Source of the DNA: CAZLMW01 sp964560875
GTDB lineage: Bacteria > Myxococcota_A > UBA9042
Assembly: GCA_964560875.1 (NCBI GenBank)
Contig: CAZLMW010000018.1
Coordinates: 23,424-87,423, forward strand
Direction of reading: 5' to 3'
DNA length: 64,000 bases
Within the stretch, counting starts at the first letter, position 1. Each line of letters begins with the position of its first letter. The notes beneath the pieces were generated by a model. The model was not told where the DNA came from, ran no database searches, and worked only from the letters and a program-made list of their open reading frames with translations. Position numbers and translations under genes: made by a program. Shown here in pieces: positions 35,629 to 42,152 of this stretch.

Positions 35629-36687
35629 CTAGCCGCCCTCGGTGGTGAGTCGATGCGCAGCCAGCGCGCTCGATGCGTTTTCGTTGCCTTCCGCCGCCGC
35701 CTGGCGCAGGTAGGCCAGCCCTGTTGCCCCGCAGCGTCCGAGCGCGACGGCGGCGTTGTGGCGGACCCATTCGGCGGGATCCGCGAGCAGCTTGGCGATA
35801 TCGCCCGCGGCGCCTTCCCCTCCCAATTCAGCGCAGGTGCCGACCGCTGCCGATCGGACTTCCCAAAACTCGTCTTTGAGCGCCGACAAGCATGCTGGCA
35901 GCGCGGACGTGTCGTCCATTTCCTTGAGCGCCCGCAGCGACTCGATGCGCACCTCGACATCGGCATCGGTGACACCCGAGATGATCACGTCGATGGCTTC
36001 CCGTCGGCCGGAACGCCCGAGCGCGCCGATGCAAATGTAGCGGATCTGCGGGTCATCGGATTCGGAGAGGTTGGCCAGCTGGCGCAACGGCAAGGGTTCG
36101 GTCGCCGCCAGCGAGTCGATCGCGCGGGTGCGGACGAGGCGGCCTTCTTGCGAGATGGGTCGGAGGGCGACCAGGGCTTCTTCGGCTCGGCCAAGCGCGC
36201 ACAAGGCTTCGAACGCCGCGATCCGGACGTCGGGCAAGCCGTCTTTGACAAGGCTGGCGAGCATGTCGCTCGGATCGTTGAGGGCGCGCGCCTCGCGGAT
36301 GGCACGGAGGCGTTCCCAGGCGCGCTTGGTGACGAGCGATTTGGATGCTTCGGCGAGTCCGGCGGCGATGAAGAGCTCGGCCAGCGGCGTCGCGCTTTCG
36401 ATGGTCATGTACTCGGCGAGCTCGGTCAGCAGCCGCCTCGAGTTGTCGGGACCCAGCCGACGCAGGAGACGGTTTGCCTCCGACTTGGCCGCGTTGTTGC
36501 CCGATTCCAGCTCGGGGATGAGCTCGCTGAGTCGGCGACGGGCCTGTTCGTAGCGCTCTTCGCTGTTGATCGCCTTGCGCCGCAAGAACACCAGGCCCAA
36601 CAGCCCGAACACGACGATCAACACCTGAACGACGACGATAATGACGACGATGAATTCGGCCGTGGAGAGGCCGTCAAGCCAACTCAA
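35629..36687 (-). CDS. Membrane-anchored HEAT-repeat protein, polysaccharide locus
   Basis: A 352-residue protein. The N-terminal helix (residues about 10-35, FIVVIIVVVQVLIVVFGLLG) is followed by Arg/Lys, so the C-terminal part is probably cytoplasmic. The rest is HEAT repeats (VRTRAIDSLAATEPLPLRQL, IRYICIGALGRSGRREAIDV, VRIESLRALKEMDDTSALPA, VRHNAAVALGRCGATGLAYL). It starts with TTG, overlapping the stop of the outer-membrane barrel gene (TTGA), and ends 27 bp before the GT2 synthase start. I infer a scaffold or regulator of the synthase. HEAT proteins are not standard parts of the known pga, bcs, alg or pel systems. Confidence 0.82.
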   Translation of the reverse strand: MSWLDGLSTAEFIVVIIVVVQVLIVVFGLLGLVFLRRKAINSEERYEQARRRLSELIPELESGNNAAKSEANRLLRRLGPDNSRRLLTELAEYMTIESATPLAELFIAAGLAEASKSLVTKRAWERLRAIREARALNDPSDMLASLVKDGLPDVRIAAFEALCALGRAEEALVALRPISQEGRLVRTRAIDSLAATEPLPLRQLANLSESDDPQIRYICIGALGRSGRREAIDVIISGVTDADVEVRIESLRALKEMDDTSALPACLSALKDEFWEVRSAAVGTCAELGGEGAAGDIAKLLADPAEWVRHNAAVALGRCGATGLAYLRQAAAEGNENASSALAAHRLTTEGG

Positions 36688-38123
36688 AACCGTGCCCTCA
36701 ATGCGATCAATAGCTCGATCAGCGTCGCGTCGATCTCACCGACGTATTTCATGGCCGTGACCATGCCGCGCACGCCCCAGCGCAGGCCCAACCAACGCTC
36801 TGCGCCAACGACGAGCGAGACGGCCGACTCGTCCTTCGCGGCGATGGAACGCCGGCTGCCGAACACCGACTCCTGGCCGACGTACAACCATGCAAAAGCC
36901 GAGGTCTGGACGTTGGCCTGGTAGCGCATGCGCAAGAAGATCGTGTGATCGATCTGCGGGTCTTCGAGGTCGCCGCGCAGGACCAGGAGGTAGCCGGGCT
37001 TGATGAACAGACGGCCGAGCTGAATTTGTGCGTAGGGACCAATCGAGAGCTGCGGCGCGATCTGGTAGCTCGCGTAGCGGATCCAGCCGCCGAGCGCGAA
37101 CTTGCCGAAGTTGTAGGCGCCCTCGAGCCAGCCGTCGATGGTCGGCAAGAAGTCGGACGGCAGGGGCGAATACGCCAGGCGCGCGTCGCCGGACAACGAA
37201 CCGCTGGTGAAGAAGAGCTGGCCGAACAACAAACCACCAGCGCGTTGCGCGGCGCGTCGTTCACCGTAGACTCCAGCTTGCAGCGTCATGTTCTTGGACC
37301 AGGTGTACGCCGCCGATCCCTGGGCGCGGAACCACAGGGCGGACGTATTGGTCGAGCTGAAACGTGCGCCGGCGGCGAAGACCTGCGCCTCCCATCGGTA
37401 CAAGGCTCGCGCGAGGCGCCAGGCCAGCTCGTCGGGAAGCACCATGCCCGGGCGCAGCATGGCTTCGGCGAGGTAGGGCCGGTCGATGGTGATGTAGAGA
37501 TCGATGACGCGCAGACGCAGACCGTAGTCCGCATCGCCCCGCAAAATAGCCTCGCGGTACGCCCGGATGGCGCCACGAATGTCCTTGCGACGTAGGCGAA
37601 TGTCTCCCACCAGGCGCAGCGCGGCCGTGTTGTAGTTGTCGAGCCGGTAGACGCGCGTTGCCTGTTTTTCAGCCTCGTCGATACGGTCGAGCCAATAGAG
37701 AATCTTGGCCCGCTGCATGCGCACTTCGGTGTTGCGCGGCTGCCGCTTGAGCACCATCTCGGTGACGCGAAGGGCCTTCTTGAGCGCCTTGCGTTTGACC
37801 AGCGATCGCACCGTCAGGGCGTTGGCCGGCAGTCCTTCGAACACGAGGTTGCTCGGCAGCTCGGCGCGGATCGCCGTGCGGGTTGTCGGCATCGCCCGCG
37901 TGGTCGGTGTTCGGGATCCGGCCACAGGCCGCGTCTTGACCGCCCGATGAACTGCACCTGGCGCCTTGGAGTGTTCCACGCGCGCCGGGACCGCAGCCTC
38001 CACCGGCTTGGGCGCCGTCGTCGCAGCTTTTTGGGCCGAGACCGGCCGCACTACCGCGACCGCGAGCACGATTGCCGATGCACGCGCGAGAGCTCGGAAA
38101 CGCTTTGGCGACGGGATGTTCAG
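36684..38123 (-). CDS. TPR plus outer-membrane beta-barrel protein (YaiO/PgaA-like)
   Basis: About 479 residues from a proposed CTG at 38123. The signal peptide is clear (FRALARASAIVLAVAVVRPVSAQ). TPR-like repeats fill residues about 95-230 (ALRVTEMVLKRQPRNTEVRM, AALRLVGDIRLRRKDIRGAI). From about 250 on there are alternating beta strands ending in ALRARF with the C-terminal Phe typical of outer-membrane barrels. This plan matches porins of synthase-dependent exopolysaccharide export (PgaA, YaiO, BcsC). The start is uncertain: GTG at 38207 and ATG at 38270 are in frame, but the leader they add does not look like a signal, whereas GAGGG lies four bases before the CTG. First gene of the locus; its stop overlaps the HEAT gene start. 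Confidence 0.78.
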   Translation of the reverse strand: MNIPSPKRFRALARASAIVLAVAVVRPVSAQKAATTAPKPVEAAVPARVEHSKAPGAVHRAVKTRPVAGSRTPTTRAMPTTRTAIRAELPSNLVFEGLPANALTVRSLVKRKALKKALRVTEMVLKRQPRNTEVRMQRAKILYWLDRIDEAEKQATRVYRLDNYNTAALRLVGDIRLRRKDIRGAIRAYREAILRGDADYGLRLRVIDLYITIDRPYLAEAMLRPGMVLPDELAWRLARALYRWEAQVFAAGARFSSTNTSALWFRAQGSAAYTWSKNMTLQAGVYGERRAAQRAGGLLFGQLFFTSGSLSGDARLAYSPLPSDFLPTIDGWLEGAYNFGKFALGGWIRYASYQIAPQLSIGPYAQIQLGRLFIKPGYLLVLRGDLEDPQIDHTIFLRMRYQANVQTSAFAWLYVGQESVFGSRRSIAAKDESAVSLVVGAERWLGLRWGVRGMVTAMKYVGEIDATLIELLIALRARF

Positions 38124-38197
38124 CGCGCCCTCGTTTTCGCAAAGAGACGAACGCCGCGCGCGTGCGCGGTCGAACTCAGGGGTGCAAGCAAGAACGA

Positions 38198-38225
38198 AAT
38201 CTACCACGGATCCCGAGGCCGACAA
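38198..38225 (-). promoter_or_regulatory. Possible promoter of the polysaccharide locus
   Basis: TTGTCG (-35) and TAGATT (-10) on the minus strand, 16 bp apart, each matching four of six consensus bases. It would start transcription about 80 nt before the proposed CTG at 38123 and would exclude the longer starts at 38207 and 38270. Confidence 0.3.
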
Positions 38226-38273
38226 AAACCGGGACGGGTCCGCATTCGTTCGGTTAGTACACGTCCGCACGAT

Positions 38274-38290
38274 GGCCGTTTTCGCCGGCC
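38274..38290 (-). terminator. Hairpin after ribE
   Basis: GGCCG and CGGCC pair on the minus strand around the loop GCGAAAA, two bases past the ribE stop. A TTTTT run occurs some 45 bases further on. It may separate the riboflavin operon from the polysaccharide locus. Confidence 0.35.
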
Positions 38291-38292
38291 GG

Positions 38293-38955
38293 CTATTCGA
38301 GGAAGCCCGACTCCGCCAAGAGCGCTCGAGTCACCCCGGCTGACCCTTCGAACGTCGCGAGTCGCCGCACATACTTGGCGAGCACGTCGGACTCGAGGTT
38401 GACGCGCTTGCCCACGCCACCTTGCAGCAGCTGCGTATTGTCAGCTGTGTGCGGGATGACGGTCACCCGGAAGCGGTCGACGGATACATCGTTGACCGTC
38501 AAAGACACGCCGTCGATCGCGATCGAACCCTTGTGGGCGACTTCCGGCGCGATCTCGGGCGGCATCCAGTACGTCAGATCCCAACAGCCACCGCGTTCAT
38601 CGCACGCGACGAGCTTGCCGGTGCCATCGACGTGGCCGCTGACGACGTGGCCGCCCAGGCGATCGCCGACTCGCAGCGCGCGTTCGAGGTTGCAGATCGA
38701 CCCCGGCCCGAGATCTCCGAGCGAGGTGAGCTTGAGCGTCTCGTAGCTCGCGTCGAACGCCATGTGCACTCCGTCACCCTGCACCTTGAACTCGACGACG
38801 GTCAGGCACGTGCCATTGATGGCGACGCTATCGCCGAGCGCGACACCGGGATGAGCGCCGTCTGCCCACGTGGCCGCGATCATGACGCGCGCGTCGGCGC
38901 CCTGGCGATCGAGGCGCACAACGCGCCCCAGTGTCTCGATGATTCCGGTGAACAT
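38293..38955 (-). CDS. ribE: Riboflavin synthase (alpha subunit)
   Basis: Converts two 6,7-dimethyl-8-ribityllumazine molecules to riboflavin, last step of riboflavin synthesis, as a cytoplasmic trimer. At 220 residues it has the normal length, with two lumazine-binding repeats: MFTGIIETLG with NGTCLTVVEF in the first and HVVSGHVDGTGK with IDGVSLTVNDV in the second. The ATG at 38955 is the canonical MFTGII start, preceded by AAGGAG; the frame is open upstream but antisense-like. It lies 11 bp after ribD and ends the operon. Confidence 0.97.
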   Translation of the reverse strand: MFTGIIETLGRVVRLDRQGADARVMIAATWADGAHPGVALGDSVAINGTCLTVVEFKVQGDGVHMAFDASYETLKLTSLGDLGPGSICNLERALRVGDRLGGHVVSGHVDGTGKLVACDERGGCWDLTYWMPPEIAPEVAHKGSIAIDGVSLTVNDVSVDRFRVTVIPHTADNTQLLQGGVGKRVNLESDVLAKYVRRLATFEGSAGVTRALLAESGFLE

Positions 38956-38966
38956 CGGCGTTCTCC

Positions 38967-40091
38967 TTATTGTCCTGGACGCTGGTGAAGCCGCGCGCTG
39001 ATCCACGCGTCCGCACCGACGGCCTGCAGCTCGTCGATCACCAACGGAACGGCCTGCGCGATCGTGTTTGCGCCAAGGTTGCCGAACACGGGAGCGCCGG
39101 TTCCGAGCAGCTTGGCGCCGAACATCATGTCCACTCGGTCCACCAGCCCGGCCCGCAGCACGGCACCCGCGACGGTCGCGCCGGGCTCCGCAAAGACCGC
39201 CGCCCGACCGCGTCGGAGCAGATCGGCCAGGACCAGGCGCAGGTATTCGTCGTCGTCGCCAGCGTCGATCGCCACCACGATCGCCCCGGTCGACTCCAGT
39301 GCGGACCGCCTCTCGGCACCGTGTCCCGTCGTCGTATAGACCAGATTTTCGCGCGCGGTTTCGGAGAACAGGGATGCGCTTGGTGGCGTTCGGAGGCGGC
39401 GATCGAGCACCACGGCCGCAGGCTGGATTTCGCAGGGGACGTCGCGCGCGGAAAGGCGGGGGTCGTCCGCTAAAACGGTGCCGCTGCCGACGAGGATCGC
39501 GTCCGCATCGGCGCGCAGTCGGTGCACTTGGTGCCTTGCCGCCGGACCGGTGATCCATTGCGACGTTCCGTCGGCCGCGGCTGTAAACCCGTCGAGCGTT
39601 GCGGCCACTTTCAGGCGCAGGTGCGCGCGTCCGCAGCGATGATTGACGAAAAACACCTCGGCAACGCGTTCACAAGTGGCTTGCTCGATGCCGCGCTCAA
39701 CATCGACTCCATGGTCTTGAAGGTAGGCGCCCCCGCCAGCGGCGATACCGTTGGGATCGCCGGCCCCGATGACCACACGAGCGACTCCGGCCTGTAGCAA
39801 CGCGTCTGCACACGGCGGAGTTCTCCCGGTGTGATTGCACGGCTCAAGGGTCACATAGGCCGTCGCCCCGCGCGCCTGATCGCCGGCGTCACGCAGCGCA
39901 AAAACCTCGGCGTGAGGTCCGCCAAGCTGCCGGTGCCAGCCTTCTCCGACGATCTTGCCATCGGCCACGACGACGCAGCCCACCGCAGGATTGGGGCGCA
40001 CCCGTTTGTCAGCTTTCTTCGCGAGGTCGATCGCGCGGCGCATGAACAGGCGATCGGTATCGCCGTTGGTCGGGTCGTCCGCGTCGGTCAC
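38967..40091 (-). CDS. ribD: Bifunctional riboflavin deaminase/reductase RibD
   Basis: Two-domain cytoplasmic enzyme catalysing the second and third steps of riboflavin synthesis from GTP. Deaminase domain (1-150): MRRAIDLAKKADKRVRPNPA, zinc motif PHAEVFAL, and LEPCNHTGRTPPCADAL with the two zinc cysteines. Reductase domain (150-374): LKVAATLDGFTAAADGTSQW, ILVGSGTVLADDPRL. At 374 residues it is the usual length. It starts with GTG at 40091, overlapping the nrdR stop (GTGA), and lies 11 bp before ribE. No FMN riboswitch is visible in this operon, and ribBA and ribH are not next to it. Confidence 0.97.
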   Translation of the reverse strand: MTDADDPTNGDTDRLFMRRAIDLAKKADKRVRPNPAVGCVVVADGKIVGEGWHRQLGGPHAEVFALRDAGDQARGATAYVTLEPCNHTGRTPPCADALLQAGVARVVIGAGDPNGIAAGGGAYLQDHGVDVERGIEQATCERVAEVFFVNHRCGRAHLRLKVAATLDGFTAAADGTSQWITGPAARHQVHRLRADADAILVGSGTVLADDPRLSARDVPCEIQPAAVVLDRRLRTPPSASLFSETARENLVYTTTGHGAERRSALESTGAIVVAIDAGDDDEYLRLVLADLLRRGRAAVFAEPGATVAGAVLRAGLVDRVDMMFGAKLLGTGAPVFGNLGANTIAQAVPLVIDELQAVGADAWISARLHQRPGQ

Positions 40092-40567
40092 CGCTCGTTC
40101 CGTTCGGCCGTCTTGCGGTCTTCCACCAGGTTGGCTACCGCCTCGAAGAGCGCATCAATGTTCTCGAACTCATGGTAAACACTGGCGTATCGCACGTAGG
40201 CGATGTGATCGGCCTGGCGCAAGAACTGCAGCATCTCTTCGCCGAGCGCGCGAGATGACACTTCGCGCTTGGGTCGTTCGCGCAGGCGCACTTCGAGATC
40301 ACGTGCAAACGCTTCGACATCCTCCAGCGGCACGGGGCGGCGATGCAGCGCTTTGAGGAGGCCGTCCATCATCTTGGTGCGGCTGTATTGTTCGCGCTGA
40401 CCGCCCTTCTTGATGACAAGGATCGGCGGCTGCTCGACGCGTTCGTAAGTTGTGAAGCGGTGGCCACAATCGGCGCATTCGCGGCGCCGTCGGACCGCGT
40501 TGCCGTCGTTGGCCAGGCGCGAGTCGACGACCCTTGTATCAGCGCCGTCGCAGCGGTTGCAGTTCAC
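40088..40567 (-). CDS. nrdR: Transcriptional repressor NrdR
   Basis: A 159-residue ATP/dATP-sensing repressor of ribonucleotide reductase genes. It has the N-terminal zinc ribbon (CNRC and CADC pairs, in MNCNRCDG and ECADCGHRFTTYE) and the ATP-cone domain (VIKKGGQREQYSRTKMMDGL, YVRYASVYHEF). Length and layout match the family. The GTG at 40567 gives the conserved MxCxxC start. It sits between rpiB (24-bp gap) and ribD (4-bp overlap), an arrangement seen in many bacteria where nrdR precedes ribD. Confidence 0.97.
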   Translation of the reverse strand: MNCNRCDGADTRVVDSRLANDGNAVRRRRECADCGHRFTTYERVEQPPILVIKKGGQREQYSRTKMMDGLLKALHRRPVPLEDVEAFARDLEVRLRERPKREVSSRALGEEMLQFLRQADHIAYVRYASVYHEFENIDALFEAVANLVEDRKTAERNER

Positions 40568-40591
40568 GGTGATTGATAGCCGATGACGATC

Positions 40592-41032
40592 TCAACCGCG
40601 CGCTTCGAGCGCGGTGATCTTGTCGAGCCGGTGTTGGTGGCGCGCTTCGAATGCCGTGTCGAGCCACGCCGCGATGCACTCGGCGATCGTGACCGGTCCG
40701 AGCACGCGGGCACCCACACACAGGACGTTGGCGTTGTTGTGTTGCGCTGCGAGCCGGGCCGTCGTCACGTCGTGGACGAGAGCCGCTCGAATCGTGGCGA
40801 TCTTGTTGGCGGCGATGCTCATACCGATGCCGGTGCCGCATAGCAGCACACCGCGATCGGCGCGACCGTCGGTGACGGCCCGTGCGACGCGCTCTGCATA
40901 GTCGGGATAATCGACGCGCTCGCCGGCGGCACAGCCGCAGTCGACGATCTGAATGCCACGTCCGGCGAGATCGGCAGCAACGGCGGATCGCGCTTCAACA
41001 GCGGCGTGGTCCGAGGCGATCGCGATTCGCAT
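40592..41032 (-). CDS. rpiB: Ribose-5-phosphate isomerase B
   Basis: Interconverts ribose 5-phosphate and ribulose 5-phosphate; the latter is a direct precursor for riboflavin synthesis. Seen: IASDHAAVEA (start motif with Asp-His), DYPDYAERVA, GTGIGMSIAANK (phosphate and catalytic loop; Cys in VLLCGTGIG), and HNNANVLCVGARV. At 146 residues the length is standard. It lies 45 bp after rpmF and 24 bp before nrdR in the same operon. Confidence 0.96.
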   Translation of the reverse strand: MRIAIASDHAAVEARSAVAADLAGRGIQIVDCGCAAGERVDYPDYAERVARAVTDGRADRGVLLCGTGIGMSIAANKIATIRAALVHDVTTARLAAQHNNANVLCVGARVLGPVTIAECIAAWLDTAFEARHQHRLDKITALEARG

Positions 41033-41077
41033 TAGCGCGCCCTCGGCAAGTTCAGGTGGGGCAGGCCCGGGACGATC

Positions 41078-41287
41078 TTAGACCGCCTCTTCGAGCTCTT
41101 CTTCGGCCACGGCCACTTCGATCACTTCACGGCCGCGGTAGTGCCCGCAATCGCCACAAACGCAGTGCGGACGAACGGTCGCACCACAGTTGCGGCAGAT
41201 GCCAAGGGTGGGTGCGTCCGTCTTGTCGTGGTTCGCCCGACGGCGATTGCGGCGCGATTTGCTCAGTCGTCGCTTGGGTACCGCCAT
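41078..41287 (-). CDS. rpmF: 50S ribosomal protein L32
   Basis: A 69-residue ribosomal protein with the L32 start (MAVPKRRLSKSRRNRRRANH) and four zinc cysteines in CRNCGATVRPHCVCGDCGHY. Slightly longer than usual because of an acidic tail (VAVAEEELEEAV). Elsewhere rpmF is usually next to yceD and plsX; here it leads a riboflavin-related operon. Strong promoter at 41367-41395 with a leader of about 70 nt. Confidence 0.97.
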   Translation of the reverse strand: MAVPKRRLSKSRRNRRRANHDKTDAPTLGICRNCGATVRPHCVCGDCGHYRGREVIEVAVAEEELEEAV

Positions 41288-41366
41288 CTTCTACTCCACT
41301 GGAACCCTTCGGATTCGCGGCATTGCTTGGCAAAGGCCCTGACAGTCGGGTCCCTTGGGGGCGCGG

Positions 41367-41395
41367 ATACTAGGGAAGGGGTATGGGGGTGTCAA
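41367..41395 (-). promoter_or_regulatory. Sigma70 promoter of the rpmF-ribE operon
   Basis: Perfect TTGACA (-35) on the minus strand, a 17-bp spacer and TAGTAT (-10). Transcription would start near 41360 and read rpmF, rpiB, nrdR, ribD and ribE. Confidence 0.8.
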
Positions 41396-41487
41396 CGAGA
41401 ATCGACGGGCGTCTCGTCGCGCGGTTTTCGGCGTCATGTAGGCTCGCAGCGCTGTAGGCAATCCGACGCTGCCATCGTTGCTTGATG

Positions 41488-41516
41488 TTGACACCGTGCC
41501 GGGTCGAGCGAACAAT
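41488..41516 (+). promoter_or_regulatory. Sigma70 promoter of the gene at 41552
   Basis: Perfect TTGACA (41488-41493), 17-bp spacer, then AACAAT (41511-41516). The start point would be near 41523, about 29 nt before the GTG at 41552. It is divergent from the rpmF promoter, the two -35 boxes lying about 90 bp apart. Confidence 0.65.
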
Positions 41517-41551
41517 CCACCGTCCTCGCCGACAGACTATGGGGAGCGCCT

Positions 41552-41932
41552 GTGATCCGGGAGCACTGCCGATTTCAACTCGAAGCGTCCAAGCTGGGGC
41601 GCGACGTGGTCTTTCAGGTCACGGTTTTCGAGAAGGAAGAAAGGCGCCGCCGCAAGCTCTTCGCAGCGACCCAGTGCTCCGATCCGTTCCACTTCCTGAT
41701 CCAGTTCATCATCCGCGAAGCGCCCGATTTCGACACGCTCTTGCATCGATTTGTCGGGCAGTTGGAACACCGTGGATTCGAGCCTCAGCGCCTGCGCATC
41801 CGTGATGAAGGCAAGTGGGCCAACTGGCAACCCGTGCCGCGCGCCCCCGCCGATGCTGCCCAAACTGCGGCTGTTGCTGCGGCTCGATCCGCGCAGAAGA
41901 AGGGCAAAAAGGGCAAGGCCAGCAAGGCATAG
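41552..41932 (+). CDS. Small protein of unknown function
   Basis: A 126-residue protein. The first 90 residues look folded (MIREHCRFQLEASKLGRDVV, HFLIQFIIREAPDFDTLLHR) and the tail is Ala/Lys-rich and basic (SAQKKGKKGKASKA), which could contact nucleic acid. GTG start with GGGGAG five bases before and its own promoter at 41488. It is convergent with selB, with a bidirectional terminator between. I recognise no family; reality is supported by the promoter, the Shine-Dalgarno sequence and the terminator. Confidence 0.75.
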   Translation: MIREHCRFQLEASKLGRDVVFQVTVFEKEERRRRKLFAATQCSDPFHFLIQFIIREAPDFDTLLHRFVGQLEHRGFEPQRLRIRDEGKWANWQPVPRAPADAAQTAAVAAARSAQKKGKKGKASKA

Positions 41933-41983
41933 CAGACCGCGCCAAAGCTTCGCCTCGGCGCAGGTGCTCGTTGTTTGCAAGCG

Positions 41984-42024
41984 GGCTGAATCAGCCCCCT
42001 CGACCGAAAAAAGTGTCATTTTTC
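41984..42024. terminator. Bidirectional terminator between the 41552 gene and selB
   Basis: GGGCTGA (41984-41990) pairs with TCAGCCC (41992-41998), though the true loop must open to three bases or more. A second hairpin follows, GAAAAA with TTTTTC (42006-42024), giving a T-run on each strand. It serves both convergent genes. Confidence 0.6.
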
Positions 42025-42054
42025 CGGCCTCACCCCAAATTCGCGCTCCGCGCG

Positions 42055-42109
42055 GCAGACTGCATTTACGGCCCCCACGATGACCGACACGATTTACGGC
42101 GCAGTCTGC
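42055..42109. repeat. Inverted repeat enclosing a direct repeat
   Basis: GCAGACTGC (42055-42063) and GCAGTCTGC (42101-42109) are perfect inverted copies. Between them ATTTACGGC occurs twice in the same orientation (42064-42072 and 42092-42100). It is located between the selB stop and the bidirectional terminator, and could be a protein-binding site or a folded 3' untranslated region. Confidence 0.5.
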
Positions 42110-42152
42110 TAGCTCCGCCGATTGAACGCCGACATGTGGCCGATACGGCCGC

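Noticed and set aside
38124..38270. N-terminal extension of the outer-membrane barrel protein
   Set aside because: The extra 49 residues contain several cysteines and no signal-like pattern, and a promoter candidate lies within; kept only as an alternative start.
40088..41360. FMN riboswitch upstream of ribD
   Set aside because: ribD overlaps nrdR and the operon leader is only about 70 nt before rpmF; no RFN-like element seen.
41482..41805. Overlapping plus frame over the 41552 gene
   Set aside because: Different frame with Arg/Pro-rich composition and no ribosome site.
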